DNA of 52,500 bases from Sporosarcina sp. PTS2304 (GCF_003351785.1 NZ_CP031230.1:2890001-2942500); one strand, 5' to 3'; numbered from the stretch's first letter, positions 1 to 12,986 are shown. Program-made: numbers and translations. The notes: generated from the sequence alone by a model not told the origin.

Positions 1-1534
<1,534 letters not shown>

Positions 1535-1549
1535 TATTATTGAAAAGCG

Positions 1550-1650
1550 GAAGCAGCCGTTTAGATGCGGCAGGCATAAGGCGAAGATGTGCAGTGGTGC
1601 TCTTTACCACGAAACAGCTTTGACTTATGGCCCGAGCATCTGGCTGCTGA
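1550..1650 (+). ncRNA. Candidate structured RNA, spacer hairpin unit 1
   Basis: A long hairpin can be drawn: 1552-1558 (AGCAGCC) pairs with 1642-1648 (GGCTGCT); 1563-1568 (AGATGC) with 1636-1641 (GCATCT); 1575-1580 (CATAAG) with 1624-1629 (CTTATG); an upper stem; and an apical stem GTGGT at 1594-1598 with ACCAC at 1606-1610. It lies inside the rRNA primary transcript. Whether it is only a processing or spacer element or a separate functional RNA cannot be told here. No known RNA family is recognised. Confidence 0.6.
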
Positions 1651-1671
1651 AGCTGGACAAAATGAAAAGTT

Positions 1672-1772
1672 AAATCGACCGTCTAGATACGACAGGCATA
1701 AGACGGATTGGCGAAGCGACGGTTTTTGTCGCGCAGCCAAGCTGACTTATGACCCGAGCATCTGGTCGATTT
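1672..1772 (+). ncRNA. Candidate structured RNA, spacer hairpin unit 2
   Basis: The second unit folds at the same unit positions as the first: 1672-1680 (AAATCGACC) pairs with 1764-1772 (GGTCGATTT); AGAT with ATCT; 1697-1702 (CATAAG) with 1746-1751 (CTTATG); TTGGC at 1708-1712 with GCCAA at 1736-1740; apical GCGAC at 1716-1720 with GTCGC at 1728-1732. At nine paired positions both bases differ from unit 1 and pairing is kept, which argues for selection on the fold. The spacer location suggests a role in rRNA processing, but that is inference. Confidence 0.6.
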
Positions 1773-1852
1773 AGCTGGACAACACGAAAAGCAGAAGCAG
1801 TTACTTGAACAACCCAATGTCTTTTATCCAGTTTTGAGTGAACAACTCAACA

Positions 1853-1969
<117 letters not shown>

Positions 1970-1975
1970 AAGCGA

Positions 1976-2012
1976 AGCCATTCACTATGTTTTCATAGTG
2001 AATGGCTTTTTT
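1976..2012 (+). terminator. rRNA operon terminator
   Basis: A perfect 14-bp stem, AGCCATTCACTATG (1976-1989) with CATAGTGAATGGCT (1994-2007), with a 4-base loop and a run of six T. It sits just after 5S rRNA and only 31 bases before the next start codon. Confidence 0.95.
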
Positions 2013-2043
2013 GTGTTTTCATTGAAAAAGAGAGGTGTAGCAG

Positions 2044-3489
2044 ATGACATATAAAGATCGCCCACTCGTTCAAGCACTTGAAAGCTTTTATGAAGAGAAG
2101 CATCATTCATTTCACGTGCCCGGCCATAAACACGGAACTTTGTCTGGATTGCCTCGCAAACTGCGACAAGCATTGGCTTACGACGTGACGGAGTTGACAG
2201 GACTTGACGATTTACATGAGCCGCAAGAAGCAATACAGCATGCAGAGATAAAATTAGCAAAGTTATATGGCAGTAAGCGGAGTTTCTTTTTAGTGAATGG
2301 ATCAACTGTTGGAAATTTAGCTATGATATATGCGACAGTTGGACAAAACGATAGGGTACTAGTACAGAGAAATGCACACAAATCTATCTTTCATGCGTTA
2401 GAACTTACTGGTGCCAAACCGATATTTCTATCTCCTACATGGGATGAATCTACACAGACTGCTGGATGTGTAGAAGGAGAAAGTGTTAAGACAGCACTTA
2501 TCCAATTTCCTGATGTAAAAGCAGCTATTTTTACAAACCCCACTTACTACGGATTGGTCAATAAAGAATTAAAAGAAATTATTAGTTGCTGTCATGCGAA
2601 AGGTATTCCTGTATTAGTAGATGAAGCGCACGGTGCACACTTTGTTGCAGATACAATATTTCCCGACGGCGCATTGCAATTAGGCGCAGATGTGGTAGTT
2701 CAATCTGCACATAAAACATTGCCTGCTATGACGATGGGTTCTTTTTTACATGTCAAATCAGAACTTGTTAGTATAGAAAGAGTTGCGCACTTCTTGCATA
2801 TGTTGCAGTCCAGTAGTCCGTCCTATGTAATCATGGCATCTTTAGATGATGCACGTTACTATGCAGCTTCTTATACGGCAGAGGATGGAATGTTTTTTCA
2901 GGTGTATCGCCAAGTGCTGTTAAATAATTTACAAGATGTTCCAAATGTTTACGTAATAGAGACGGATGATCCTGTAAAATTGTTAGTACGTGTGGAAGGG
3001 TATACTGGATTTATGGTACAAGAAGCGTTAGAAAAGCAAGGGATTTATACAGAATTGGCTGATCTGTATCAGGTGTTATGGATATTGCCACTATTAAAAG
3101 TAGGGTATAATAGTCACCAAAAGAAATTAGTCGAGAAATGCAGAATGGCGGTCGAATCACTGAAACTGCTTGAGAAAAGTGCAGTGCCGCCTAGCAATTT
3201 AGGCTACATCCCGGCGATTTCAACTACTGCCTATCACACGAAAAAGTTAAGCGAAATGAAAAAGATATGGTGTAATATGGATCAGGCTATTGGTTTTGTC
3301 GCGGCAGAGGCGATTGTGCCTTATCCACCAGGAATTCCATTACTTTGCGCGGGTGAGCGGATTTTACAAGAACATATTACGTATATGAAGACATTGATTG
3401 TGGCAGGAAGTCACTTTCAAGGAGCTGTCGACTTAAAGACCAATCAACTAAAAGTAGTTGTTGAAGAGGGTGGAGATGTTTTACTATGA
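2044..3489 (+). CDS. yaaO: Orn/Lys/Arg decarboxylase family PLP enzyme (YaaO type)
   Basis: A 481-residue fold-type-I PLP enzyme of the basic amino acid decarboxylase group. The cofactor site is visible: FHVPGHKHG near residue 23, a serine/threonine-rich turn NGSTVGN near 85, DEAHGAH at 193-199 (PLP-nitrogen aspartate) and SAHKTL at 221-226 with K224 as the Schiff-base lysine. The substrate is not established for this subfamily; arginine or lysine decarboxylation is plausible. The ATG follows GAGAGGTG. The gene overlaps tmk by four bases (ATGA). B. subtilis has csfB, xpaC and yaaN between the rRNA operon and this gene; here they are absent. Confidence 0.9.
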   Translation: MTYKDRPLVQALESFYEEKHHSFHVPGHKHGTLSGLPRKLRQALAYDVTELTGLDDLHEPQEAIQHAEIKLAKLYGSKRSFFLVNGSTVGNLAMIYATVGQNDRVLVQRNAHKSIFHALELTGAKPIFLSPTWDESTQTAGCVEGESVKTALIQFPDVKAAIFTNPTYYGLVNKELKEIISCCHAKGIPVLVDEAHGAHFVADTIFPDGALQLGADVVVQSAHKTLPAMTMGSFLHVKSELVSIERVAHFLHMLQSSSPSYVIMASLDDARYYAASYTAEDGMFFQVYRQVLLNNLQDVPNVYVIETDDPVKLLVRVEGYTGFMVQEALEKQGIYTELADLYQVLWILPLLKVGYNSHQKKLVEKCRMAVESLKLLEKSAVPPSNLGYIPAISTTAYHTKKLSEMKKIWCNMDQAIGFVAAEAIVPYPPGIPLLCAGERILQEHITYMKTLIVAGSHFQGAVDLKTNQLKVVVEEGGDVLL

Positions 3490-4104
3490 CAGGATTGTTC
3501 ATTAGCTTCGAAGGACCAGAAGGAGCAGGCAAGACGACTGTATTACAAGAAGTGGCTAGACGTTTGAAAGATCAAGGATATGAAGTGATGGTGACGCGAG
3601 AGCCTGGTGGAATCCCAATCGCTGAGAAAATACGTGAAGTGATTTTAGATTCCACTCATCAGGCGATGGATGGCAAGACGGAAGCGTTACTATACGCGGC
3701 TGCGCGACGTCAACATTTAGTGCAAAAGATTCTGCCTGCTATTGAATCAGAAAAGATCGTACTATGCGATCGTTTTATTGATAGTTCATTAGCGTATCAA
3801 GGTGTCGCACGGGGGTTAGGTTTAGATGAAGTATTCGCCATTAATTTATTTGCGATAGGTGAACATATGCCTGACTGCACCGTTTTTTTTGATGTACCAC
3901 CAGAAGTTGGTTTAGAGAGAATTTGGAAAGATAAAGACCGAGAACAAAATCGTTTAGATCTTGAGACAATAGAGTTTCATCAGCGAGTGTATGAAGGCTA
4001 TCAAAAAGTAATAAGTAATGATGAAATAAGATTCCGCGTAGTTGATGCGCGGAAACCACAATCGGAAGTTGTCGAAAATGTTTGGGAAATTATAAGTTCA
4101 GAAG

Positions 4105-4127
<23 letters not shown>
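3486..4127 (+). CDS. tmk: Thymidylate kinase
   Basis: A 213-residue dTMP kinase that makes dTDP for DNA synthesis. The P-loop GPEGAGKTT lies at residues 10-18, REPGG near 38-42 fixes the dTMP phosphate, [12 protein letters not shown] follows near 95, and the lid region holds the [12 protein letters not shown] stretch. The length is usual for the family. The ATG overlaps the stop of the upstream decarboxylase gene, so translation is probably coupled. The location before darA, yaaR and holB is the classic Bacillales arrangement. Confidence 0.97.
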
Positions 4128-4511
<384 letters not shown>

Positions 4512-4528
4512 TATTGAGGTGAACGTCG

Positions 4529-4969
4529 ATGAAAGTCAATGGTGATTTCCGGACAGGAATGGATAAACTTCCGCCAGACTCGCTTCGCCAACAGACAGGT
4601 AATGCGCGCTTTGGTCAAATGGTGGAGAAACAAGGAGCACGGTTACAAGGCGAACAAATTACTCGTTTATTTGGGGATATTTCAACAGCGGGGGATCGGC
4701 TAGCTAGATCACGTAATCTGCGTGATATGGCAAAGTATAAAATGCTGATTAAACGATTTTTAAAAGAAGCTGTCGAATCTGGCATTGAACTAAAACAGTC
4801 CCATACGTGGAATCAATTCGGTGACGGACGTCGGTTGAAGATTGTTCGCACAATAGACGAAAAACTAATTGCACTGACTGAAGCATTATTAGATGAAGAA
4901 GAGACATCCATTGACCTGCTGGCAAAAATCGGCGAGATCAAGGGACTTCTTATCAACTTATATACGTAA
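4529..4969 (+). CDS. yaaR: YaaR family protein (DUF327)
   Basis: A 146-residue soluble protein, largely helical and charged, with no recognised catalytic motif. The family is known by position (between darA and holB) and by the conserved segment TWNQFGDGRRLKIVRTIDEKL near residues 92-111. Function is not established. A strong terminator follows at 4971, so it ends a transcription unit. Confidence 0.88.
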   Translation: MKVNGDFRTGMDKLPPDSLRQQTGNARFGQMVEKQGARLQGEQITRLFGDISTAGDRLARSRNLRDMAKYKMLIKRFLKEAVESGIELKQSHTWNQFGDGRRLKIVRTIDEKLIALTEALLDEEETSIDLLAKIGEIKGLLINLYT

Positions 4970-4970
4970 T

Positions 4971-5004
4971 CCCGTGCTACAACACTTGTAGTACGGGGTT
5001 TTTT
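4971..5004 (+). terminator. Terminator after yaaR
   Basis: The stem CCCGTGCTACAA with TTGTAGTACGGGG is followed by six T at 4999-5004. It separates the tmk-yaaR unit from holB. Confidence 0.9.
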
Positions 5005-5034
5005 GCAACATGTGAACAATAAGGAGGAGATTGC

Positions 5035-6045
5035 ATGTTAGATACGATGCAAGCGCAAGCACTGCAGTCTCAACAACAAATTACTAAACGTTTACAAGCC
5101 ATTTATGAGAGAAAACGTATTGGTCATGCCTATATATTTGATGGCACACATGGAGTGGGAAAAGAAGCAGTTGCCTTCTATTTTACTAAACTTTTGCTTT
5201 GTATGAATCCGAAGGGAAATGTTCCATGTGAAACATGTAACTCATGTAAAAGGATAGATTCAGGTAATCATCCTAATGTTGTATTAATTAGACCCGATGG
5301 ACAGGATATAAAAAAAGAGCAGATGTCTAGCTTGATTATGAAGATGACGAAGAAAGGTTATGAGGAAGGTCGCAAAGTATACGTGATAGCCAATGCAGAA
5401 CGAATGAATACATCTGCAGCTAATACATTACTGAAGTTCCTTGAAGAACCTGAGGGAAATGTAACGGCAATCCTCTTAACGGATTCTTATCAATCTATTT
5501 TGTCAACGATTCAATCTCGCTGTCAGCGTATTTCCTTACAACCAATGAATCGACAACATATAATGGAAAGTCTTGTTGCTAAAGGTGTTACACCATCTAT
5601 GGCGGCCACAGTTACGATGATGACAGCAAATGCAAATGAAGCATATGAAATGGCGCAAGAAGATTCCTTTGTACAGAGACGAAGATTAGTGTTAAAATTA
5701 GTAGAGGCAATTGAACAACGATCGCCAGGAGAAGCGTTGTTGTTCATTCAGACAGACTGGATGCCTTTAATGAAAGAAAAGAGTGATTGCGAACAGGGAA
5801 TTGACTTGCTTCTCTGTGCTTACCGTGATATTGTTGCGGTGAAAGCGGGATTGCAGTCAACCATCGCGTATCCCGATCAACTAGAACTCTTCACCAGACA
5901 CTCTGTTAAAAATGCGTATAGCAGTTTAACTGTGAAAATAGATGCCATCTTGCAGGCAAAAAAACGATTGCATCAAAATATGAATCGTACGCTTTTACTA
6001 GAACAATTGGTGCTTACTATGCAGGAGGGGTTATTGTTTGTTTAA
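5035..6045 (+). CDS. holB: DNA polymerase III delta' subunit
   Basis: A 336-residue clamp-loader subunit of the AAA+ fold. The loop GTHGVGKE at 37-44 resembles Walker A, and a zinc module is formed by C56, C65, C68 and C71 (CETCNSC). The sensor regions NTLLKFLEEP near 133 and TIQSRCQRI near 159 (SRC motif) fit a clamp-loader subunit. The ATG has an ideal ribosome site AAGGAGGAG. It overlaps yaaT by eight bases. Confidence 0.96.
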   Translation: MLDTMQAQALQSQQQITKRLQAIYERKRIGHAYIFDGTHGVGKEAVAFYFTKLLLCMNPKGNVPCETCNSCKRIDSGNHPNVVLIRPDGQDIKKEQMSSLIMKMTKKGYEEGRKVYVIANAERMNTSAANTLLKFLEEPEGNVTAILLTDSYQSILSTIQSRCQRISLQPMNRQHIMESLVAKGVTPSMAATVTMMTANANEAYEMAQEDSFVQRRRLVLKLVEAIEQRSPGEALLFIQTDWMPLMKEKSDCEQGIDLLLCAYRDIVAVKAGLQSTIAYPDQLELFTRHSVKNAYSSLTVKIDAILQAKKRLHQNMNRTLLLEQLVLTMQEGLLFV

Positions 6046-6865
6046 AGTCGTAGGCGTCCGTTTTAAAAAGGCGGGTAAATTATATTATTTCGATCCTCTA
6101 GATTTAGCTATAGAAATTGGTGACTATGTCATTGTCGAAACGGCAAGAGGTGTAGAGTATGGAAAAGTGGCCAGTCGAAGTAATGAAATAGATGATGAAG
6201 ATGTTGTCTTGCCATTGAAGAAGATCATCCGTCTTGCAGACGAGAGTGATCGTGAACGTGTGAAAGAAAATCAACAGGAAGCAGAACAAGCTTTTGAAGT
6301 TTGTGTTGAAAAAGTGATAGAGCATCAGCTGGATATGAGATTGGTTGATGTGGAGTATACATTTGACCGCAACAAAATTGTTTTTTACTTCACTGCTGAA
6401 GGTCGCGTAGACTTCCGTAACTTGGTAAAGGATCTTGCATCCATCTTCCGTACCAGAATTGAGTTGCGCCAGATTGGTGTACGTGACGAGGCGAAGATGC
6501 TTGGCGGTATTGGGCCTTGTGGAAGAATGCTTTGTTGTTCAACATTTTTAGGTGATTTTGAGCCTGTGTCCATTAAGATGGCAAAAGATCAAAATCTGTC
6601 ATTAAACCCCTCAAAGATTTCCGGTCTTTGCGGTAGGCTTATGTGTTGTTTGAAGTATGAAAATGATGAATACGAAGATGCTAAAGCCCAAATGCCAGAC
6701 ATCGGTAAACAAGTAGTTACGCCAGACGGTATAGGCAAAGTAGTAGGATTGAATTTATTGGAGCGCATATTGCAAGTGAATATGCCGGCCTTTGAAAGGG
6801 TACTAGAATATGCGTGGAGTGAGATTGAGCATTTACAAGAGGAAATGGCTCAATTGACGAAATGA
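6038..6865 (+). CDS. ricT: PSP1-domain protein YaaT (RicT)
   Basis: A 275-residue protein of the PSP1 family. In Bacillus, RicT acts with RicA and RicF in a complex that carries Fe-S clusters and promotes RNase Y-dependent mRNA maturation, sporulation and competence. Cysteines C161, C166, C167, C198, C203 and C204 form two CxxxxCC groups and are the likely cluster ligands. The start is TTG at 6038 after GGAGGGG, inside the 3' end of holB, as in related genomes. It is followed after 13 bases by yabA. Confidence 0.93.
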   Translation: MFKVVGVRFKKAGKLYYFDPLDLAIEIGDYVIVETARGVEYGKVASRSNEIDDEDVVLPLKKIIRLADESDRERVKENQQEAEQAFEVCVEKVIEHQLDMRLVDVEYTFDRNKIVFYFTAEGRVDFRNLVKDLASIFRTRIELRQIGVRDEAKMLGGIGPCGRMLCCSTFLGDFEPVSIKMAKDQNLSLNPSKISGLCGRLMCCLKYENDEYEDAKAQMPDIGKQVVTPDGIGKVVGLNLLERILQVNMPAFERVLEYAWSEIEHLQEEMAQLTK

Positions 6866-6878
6866 TGAGGTGGAACAG

Positions 6879-7238
6879 TTGAAAGAAGTGAACTTTCTTG
6901 ACAGAGTAATGGAGTTCGAACAACAGTTGGATTCTATGCAAAAAAAATTCAGGGAACTCATTGGGTTTGTTGCTGAAATGACTGAAGAAAACCACTCGCT
7001 TCGTCTGGAAAACCATCATTTACGAATGCGGCTGGACGAGATCGACAGGATTACGCAGCAGATAGAAGAGACCACGCGTGAAGAGCGTCCAAGAAAGTTA
7101 GATGTCGGTGAAGGTGTAGATAATCTAGCACGCTTGTACAATGAAGGTTTTCACGTATGTAATGTCCATTACGGTAGCAGTCGTAAGGGCGAAGATTGTT
7201 TGTTTTGTCTGTCATTTTTAAATAAACAGAACGGTTGA
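6879..7238 (+). CDS. yabA: Replication initiation control protein YabA
   Basis: About 119 residues. YabA limits replication initiation by bridging DnaA and the DnaN clamp. The N-terminal half is a leucine-rich coiled coil ([18 protein letters not shown] onward) for tetramer formation. The C-terminal zinc module has HVCNVHY and the CLFC pair. I chose TTG at 6879 because AGGTGG ends six bases before it; a GTG at 6870 in the same frame would overlap that ribosome site. A terminator follows. Confidence 0.9.
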   Translation: MKEVNFLDRVMEFEQQLDSMQKKFRELIGFVAEMTEENHSLRLENHHLRMRLDEIDRITQQIEETTREERPRKLDVGEGVDNLARLYNEGFHVCNVHYGSSRKGEDCLFCLSFLNKQNG

Positions 7239-7242
7239 AACA

Positions 7243-7275
7243 GTCAATTCCTATTTTTAGGTATTGGCTTTTTCT
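7243..7275 (+). terminator. Terminator after yabA
   Basis: The hairpin GTCAATTCCTA with TAGGTATTGGC (one mismatch) is followed by CTTTTTCTTTT. Confidence 0.75.
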
Positions 7276-7296
7276 TTTGATTGAGGAGAGAATGTA

Positions 7297-8037
7297 ATGA
7301 ATTTACAAGATGATGAACGACTGGATTATTTATTAGCGGAAGACTTACGTATTATACAAAGTCCTTCTGTTTTTTCATTTTCATTAGATGCAGTGTTACT
7401 ATCACGTTTTGCTTCTATACCGATATCTAAGGGGAAGATTGTGGATTTATGTACGGGAAACGGAGCAATTCCATTGTTTTTAAGTGCCCGTACTAAGGTG
7501 AACATTACAGGAATTGAATTACAGGAAAGGCTTGCGGATATGGCCAAGAGAAGTGTAGCTTATAATAAGTTGGATGAACGAATAACGATCGTCCAAGATA
7601 ATGTCATAGGGATTGCGAAGAAAATAGGCTACGAAGCGTATGACGCCGTTACATGCAATCCACCCTATTTTCCAGCTATAGATGCTAGTACCAAAAACAA
7701 AAGTACGCATTACACCATTGCGCGTCATGAAGTTGAATTGACACTTGACCAAGCTGTGCAATCAGCTAGTGAGCTGTTGAAACAGGGTGGGAAAGCAGCA
7801 TTCGTTCATCGTCCAGGTAGACTAATGGATATTCTTACGTCTATGCGACAAAATAGACTAGAACCGAAACGTATTCGCTTTGTGTATCCGAAAGAAGGAA
7901 AGGAAGCTAATACTCTATTAATCGAGGCGATTAAAGACGGAAAACCAGATTTGAAAATTCTGCCCCCCTTATATGTTTATACAGAGGATGGAGAATATAC
8001 TAATGAAGTGAGGCTCTTATTGTATGGCGATGAGTGA
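7297..8037 (+). CDS. trmN6: tRNA1(Val) adenine-37 N6-methyltransferase family
   Basis: A 246-residue SAM-dependent methyltransferase. The SAM loop [12 protein letters not shown] lies at 49-60 and the N6-adenine motif NPPY at 121-124. By family it methylates A37 of a tRNA, or possibly another RNA adenine. B. subtilis YabB sits at the same place. The ATG follows GAGGAGAG. The 3' end overlaps the next gene by 14 bases. Confidence 0.9.
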   Translation: MNLQDDERLDYLLAEDLRIIQSPSVFSFSLDAVLLSRFASIPISKGKIVDLCTGNGAIPLFLSARTKVNITGIELQERLADMAKRSVAYNKLDERITIVQDNVIGIAKKIGYEAYDAVTCNPPYFPAIDASTKNKSTHYTIARHEVELTLDQAVQSASELLKQGGKAAFVHRPGRLMDILTSMRQNRLEPKRIRFVYPKEGKEANTLLIEAIKDGKPDLKILPPLYVYTEDGEYTNEVRLLLYGDE

Positions 8038-8287
8038 ACACTTTTTTTATGTGTTAGAATGTCAAGATGGTTCGTATTATGCAGGATATACGAACAACTT
8101 AGAACGACGTCTACATGTACATAATGAAGGAAAAGGGGCGAAATACACAAGAGGGCGTTTACCTGTGCATTATGTGTACTACCAGGCATATGAAACGAAA
8201 AGGCAAGCCATGCAAATGGAGTATCGATTCAAGAAACTAAACCGTGCGCAAAAAGAGCAGTATATTCGAAAGGAGAGGTCAGAATGA
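8024..8287 (+). CDS. yazA: GIY-YIG domain protein (YazA)
   Basis: An 87-residue single-domain GIY-YIG protein. [23 protein letters not shown] near residues 8-30 is the motif in its UPF0213 form (YVL... YAGYT), with the R and E of the nuclease core ([13 protein letters not shown]). Role unknown; members are thought to be structure-specific nucleases. It overlaps trmN6 upstream and shares ATGA with rsmI downstream. Confidence 0.92.
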   Translation: MAMSEHFFYVLECQDGSYYAGYTNNLERRLHVHNEGKGAKYTRGRLPVHYVYYQAYETKRQAMQMEYRFKKLNRAQKEQYIRKERSE

Positions 8288-9162
8288 TTACTTCACAAAA
8301 AAGTGCAGAACTAACAGATAGAGGGAAGTTGTTTATCGTTGGTACCCCTATTGGCAATTTGGAAGACATGACATACCGTGCAATTCGTATTTTGCAAGAA
8401 GCAGATTTTATTGCTGCAGAGGATACACGAAATACGGTTAAGCTTTGTAATCATTTCGATATTCATACACCGATGATTAGTTATCATGAACATAATACAA
8501 GAATAGCAGGGGATAAGATTATAGAACATCTGCAAAATGGGAAAGATGTAGCTATTGTCAGTGATGCAGGCATGCCTTGTATTTCGGATCCTGGGGCTGA
8601 TCTTGTTGAACTGGCTATTGCCGAAGGATTGGCGGTTGTTCCCGTGCCCGGACCGAATGCCGCGGTTACAGCATTAGTCGCTTCTGGAATTACTCCGCAG
8701 CCTTTTTTGTTTTGGGGATTTCTACCAAGACAAAAGAAAGAACAAAAGAACCAACTTGAGAAACTGCAACGCTACGAAGAGACATTGTTATTTTATGAAG
8801 CACCTCATCGCTTAAAGCAAACGTTGAAAGCATTAGTGGAACAGTTCGGAAAAGAACGAAAGATTGTGATGGCGCGTGAGTTGACTAAACGCTTTGAAGA
8901 GTTGTTAAGAGGCACATTGAGCGAAGCGTTAGAATGGGCTGAGTCGAATGAGATTAAAGGTGAGTTTTGTTTGGTAGTCGAGGGCAATCAGCATGTACAA
9001 GAACAATCAGTTGATGTTTGGTGGAAGGAGCTTACAATAAAAGAGCATGTAGAGCATGTAATCGAACAGAAAGACATACGCTCAAAAGAGGCTATACGTG
9101 AAGTGGCGGAAGCGCGAGAGCTCAGTAAACGTGATGTCTATCAAGCATATCACGTAGAATGA
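8284..9162 (+). CDS. rsmI: 16S rRNA cytidine-1402 2'-O-methyltransferase
   Basis: A 292-residue tetrapyrrole-methylase-fold enzyme that 2'-O-methylates C1402 in the decoding centre. TPIGNLEDMTYRA near residue 21, AEDTRNT, SDAGMPCISDPG and PVPGPNAAVTALVASG are the family blocks. The ATG overlaps the stop of yazA. The convergent gene abrB ends 53 bases beyond it, with no clear terminator hairpin between. Confidence 0.96.
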   Translation: MITSQKSAELTDRGKLFIVGTPIGNLEDMTYRAIRILQEADFIAAEDTRNTVKLCNHFDIHTPMISYHEHNTRIAGDKIIEHLQNGKDVAIVSDAGMPCISDPGADLVELAIAEGLAVVPVPGPNAAVTALVASGITPQPFLFWGFLPRQKKEQKNQLEKLQRYEETLLFYEAPHRLKQTLKALVEQFGKERKIVMARELTKRFEELLRGTLSEALEWAESNEIKGEFCLVVEGNQHVQEQSVDVWWKELTIKEHVEHVIEQKDIRSKEAIREVAEARELSKRDVYQAYHVE

Positions 9163-9215
9163 CGGTAAAAGCAAAAAAGAAACCTGAACGAATGAACGTC
9201 CAAGATCCCTTTTGA

Positions 9216-9491
9216 TTAATTGATTTTCTGTTCGATTTCTTGAATCAACTGTTTTGCGCCTTCAGGGCTTAGAATTAGTTTACCATCAATAAGACGAAGG
9301 TTATCGTCTGAGACTTCTCCTGTAATGGAGCATGTCATATTAGGCATGTACTTTTTCAAGATGATTTTATCATCATCTACGTATATTTCTAGCGCATCTT
9401 TTTGCTCAATACCAAGTGTGCGGCGTAATTCTATGGGGATCACAACGCGGCCTAATTCATCAACTTTTCTTACGATTCCAGTAGATTTCAT
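9216..9491 (-). CDS. abrB: Transition-state regulator AbrB
   Basis: A 91-residue AbrB. The N-terminal swapped-hairpin DNA-binding domain MKSTGIVRKVDELGRVVIP and the following IELRRTLGI are almost identical to B. subtilis AbrB; the C-terminal part forms the tetramer. It represses post-exponential genes until Spo0A shuts it off. It is the only protein gene here on the minus strand. The ATG has AGGAGGAAT upstream. The promoter and 0A-like boxes lie at 9524-9590. Confidence 0.97.
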   Translation of the reverse strand: MKSTGIVRKVDELGRVVIPIELRRTLGIEQKDALEIYVDDDKIILKKYMPNMTCSITGEVSDDNLRLIDGKLILSPEGAKQLIQEIEQKIN

Positions 9492-9523
9492 GACAAGAAT
9501 TCCTCCTACATTCTATATTTCTA

Positions 9524-9540
9524 TTCGTCAAAATTCGACA
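9524..9540 (-). promoter_or_regulatory. Paired Spo0A (0A) boxes downstream of the abrB promoter
   Basis: Read on the minus strand, TGTCGAA (9534-9540) is the exact 0A consensus. TGACGAA (9524-9530) follows with one mismatch, at a 10-bp step that fits dimer binding on one DNA face. They lie about 15-31 bases after the predicted start of transcription, where Spo0A~P would block abrB, as known in B. subtilis. Confidence 0.8.
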
Positions 9541-9561
9541 TAATTCTCTTGACTAATAGTT

Positions 9562-9590
9562 ATCATACCAACTCTTCCAATAACCGTCAA
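9562..9590 (-). promoter_or_regulatory. Sigma-A promoter of abrB
   Basis: On the minus strand the -35 TTGACG (9585-9590) and -10 TATGAT (9562-9567) are separated by 17 bases. The distance to the abrB ATG leaves a 5' leader of about 65 bases that carries the 0A boxes. Confidence 0.8.
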
Positions 9591-9629
9591 TCATCATAAC
9601 TTAAAATAAGACTATTATTATTTATCACT

Positions 9630-9658
9630 TTTTTGATAGGTAAAAGATGTAATATAAT
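9630..9658 (+). promoter_or_regulatory. Candidate promoter of metG
   Basis: A perfect TATAAT at 9653-9658 is preceded by a poor T-rich -35 (TTTTTG at 9630-9635, 17-base spacing; TTGATA at 9633 would be spaced only 14). It would give a leader of about 130 bases before metG. I see no T-box motif in this leader; the rest of the abrB-metG gap is AT-rich and without a gene. Confidence 0.45.
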
Positions 9659-9717
9659 TGGTCTTTTTGATGTAAAGACATTTACTGTAATCCTTTAAAA
9701 AGAGAAGAATTATATAG

Positions 9718-11751
<2,034 letters not shown>

Positions 11752-11768
11752 TAATTTCTTTTAAAGCT

Positions 11769-11822
11769 GTAGAGGCTGTCCAGGAAGTCAGTAGTATCTG
11801 ACTTTCTGTGATGGTCTTTTTT
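11769..11822 (+). terminator. Terminator after metG (member of a repeated hairpin pair)
   Basis: GGAAGTCAG pairs with CTGACTTTC around a 6-base loop, then CTGTGATGGTC and seven T. The same layout with changed stem bases recurs at 47163-47213 after cysK. Confidence 0.7.
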
Positions 11823-12197
11823 TATGGAAGCGTTTTTTGGTGGATCATTTTAGAGTGGGTTGATGTACCAGCTGTTGTGGTGTGGATGCTGAAGGTTTGG
11901 GATTCAACGGCATAAACGAAAGTGCATTTTTCGTTATTATATCAGAAGTGAGAAAAATATTTATTACTCACTACGACAAAAAAGCTAGTAAATAAAATAG
12001 AGAAGTTACGATAGTTTTTATTGTTGTGAGAATTTGAAGTGGAGGATGTTAAAGAGTATAAATGGATGAGTCATTAGACAGAGATTGCGAAATCGTCGAC
12101 TGAATAATTAATCTCTTTGTAATACAATTGTAACATAAATGAGAAGAAAGTAATAAACAAAAATTATAGAATAGGAAACAGTGTAAGGAGAGATGAG
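11823..12197 (+). other. Gene-free stretch between metG and tatD
   Basis: About 375 bases with no plausible reading frame, no RNA gene and no strong promoter that I can identify. It is AT-rich toward tatD. A short self-complementary segment, TTGTAATACAATTGTAA near 12117-12133, is the only local structure seen. The tatD promoter should be in here but I cannot place it with confidence. Confidence 0.5.
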
Positions 12198-12965
12198 ATG
12201 TTTATTGATACACATGTCCACTTGAATGCAGATCAATACGAACACGATGTAGAAGAAGTTATCCAACGTGCAATCGAGGCGAAAGTAGAAAAGATGGTCG
12301 TGGTTGGTTTTGATACGAAGACTATTACGATCGCGATGGAGTTAATCGAAAAATATCCGTTTATTTATGGAGTGATTGGTTGGCACCCTGTGGACGCAGT
12401 GGATTGTACAGAAGAAGATCTACAATGGATAAAAGAATTATCAGTACACCCAAAAGTCGTTGGTATTGGTGAAACGGGCCTAGACTATCACTGGGATAAA
12501 TCACCGAAAGATATACAGCAAGAGCTGTTTCGCAAACAAATTAGATTGGCTAAAGAAGTGAATTTACCAATTGTTATTCATAATCGCGATGCAACAGGCG
12601 ATGTAGTGCGTATTTTACAAGAAGAAGCGGCAGGAGAAGTGGGAGGCATTATGCATTGTTATAGCGGAAGCGTTGAAACTGCCAAACAATGTATTGACAT
12701 GAATTTTCTTATTTCACTTGGAGGTCCTGTTACATTCAAGAATGCAAGAATGCCTAAAGAAGTGGCGATTGAAATTCCGTTAGAGAAGTTATTAATTGAA
12801 ACAGATGCTCCATATTTAGCACCGCATCCGTACCGAGGAAAGCGCAATGAACCTTCATATGTTCCACTAGTGGCAGAAGAAATTGCACGATTGAAAGAGA
12901 TATCGGTTGAGGAAGTTGCTGAGCAAACAACAAAAAATGCTATAGCTCTTTTTCGTATGAAATAA
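12198..12965 (+). CDS. tatD: TatD family metal-dependent deoxyribonuclease
   Basis: A 255-residue TIM-barrel hydrolase. Metal ligands are visible in HVHL at 6-9, GIGETGLDYH near residue 90, IHNRDA near 128, MHCYSG near 152 and ETDAPYLAP near 202. Family members are 3'-5' DNA/RNA exonucleases or DNases with roles in repair. It stands between metG and yabE as in B. subtilis (yabD). The ATG has AAGGAGAG upstream. Confidence 0.94.
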   Translation: MFIDTHVHLNADQYEHDVEEVIQRAIEAKVEKMVVVGFDTKTITIAMELIEKYPFIYGVIGWHPVDAVDCTEEDLQWIKELSVHPKVVGIGETGLDYHWDKSPKDIQQELFRKQIRLAKEVNLPIVIHNRDATGDVVRILQEEAAGEVGGIMHCYSGSVETAKQCIDMNFLISLGGPVTFKNARMPKEVAIEIPLEKLLIETDAPYLAPHPYRGKRNEPSYVPLVAEEIARLKEISVEEVAEQTTKNAIALFRMK

Positions 12966-12986
12966 GCTTAGCATAACGATGTAGTG

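Larger units (their letters stand above)
1542..1800 (+). repeat. Tandem 122-bp direct repeat in the 23S-5S spacer
   Basis: The hexamer GAAAAG recurs at 1542, 1664 and 1786, an exact 122-bp period. Unit 1 is 1542-1663 and unit 2 is 1664-1785. A third start at 1786-1800 (GAAAAGCAGAAGCAG) matches the beginning of unit 1 at 14 of 15 bases and then diverges. The units share blocks such as CAGGCATAAG, GACTTATG, CCCGAGCATCTGG and AGCTGGACAA, while the stem bases between them differ. This fills most of the 318-base spacer, which holds no tRNA gene. Confidence 0.9.

Noticed and set aside
1542..1800. CRISPR-like array in the rRNA spacer
   Set aside because: Period is 122 bp with only two units, and the units themselves form hairpins; there are no short repeats with unique spacers and no cas genes.
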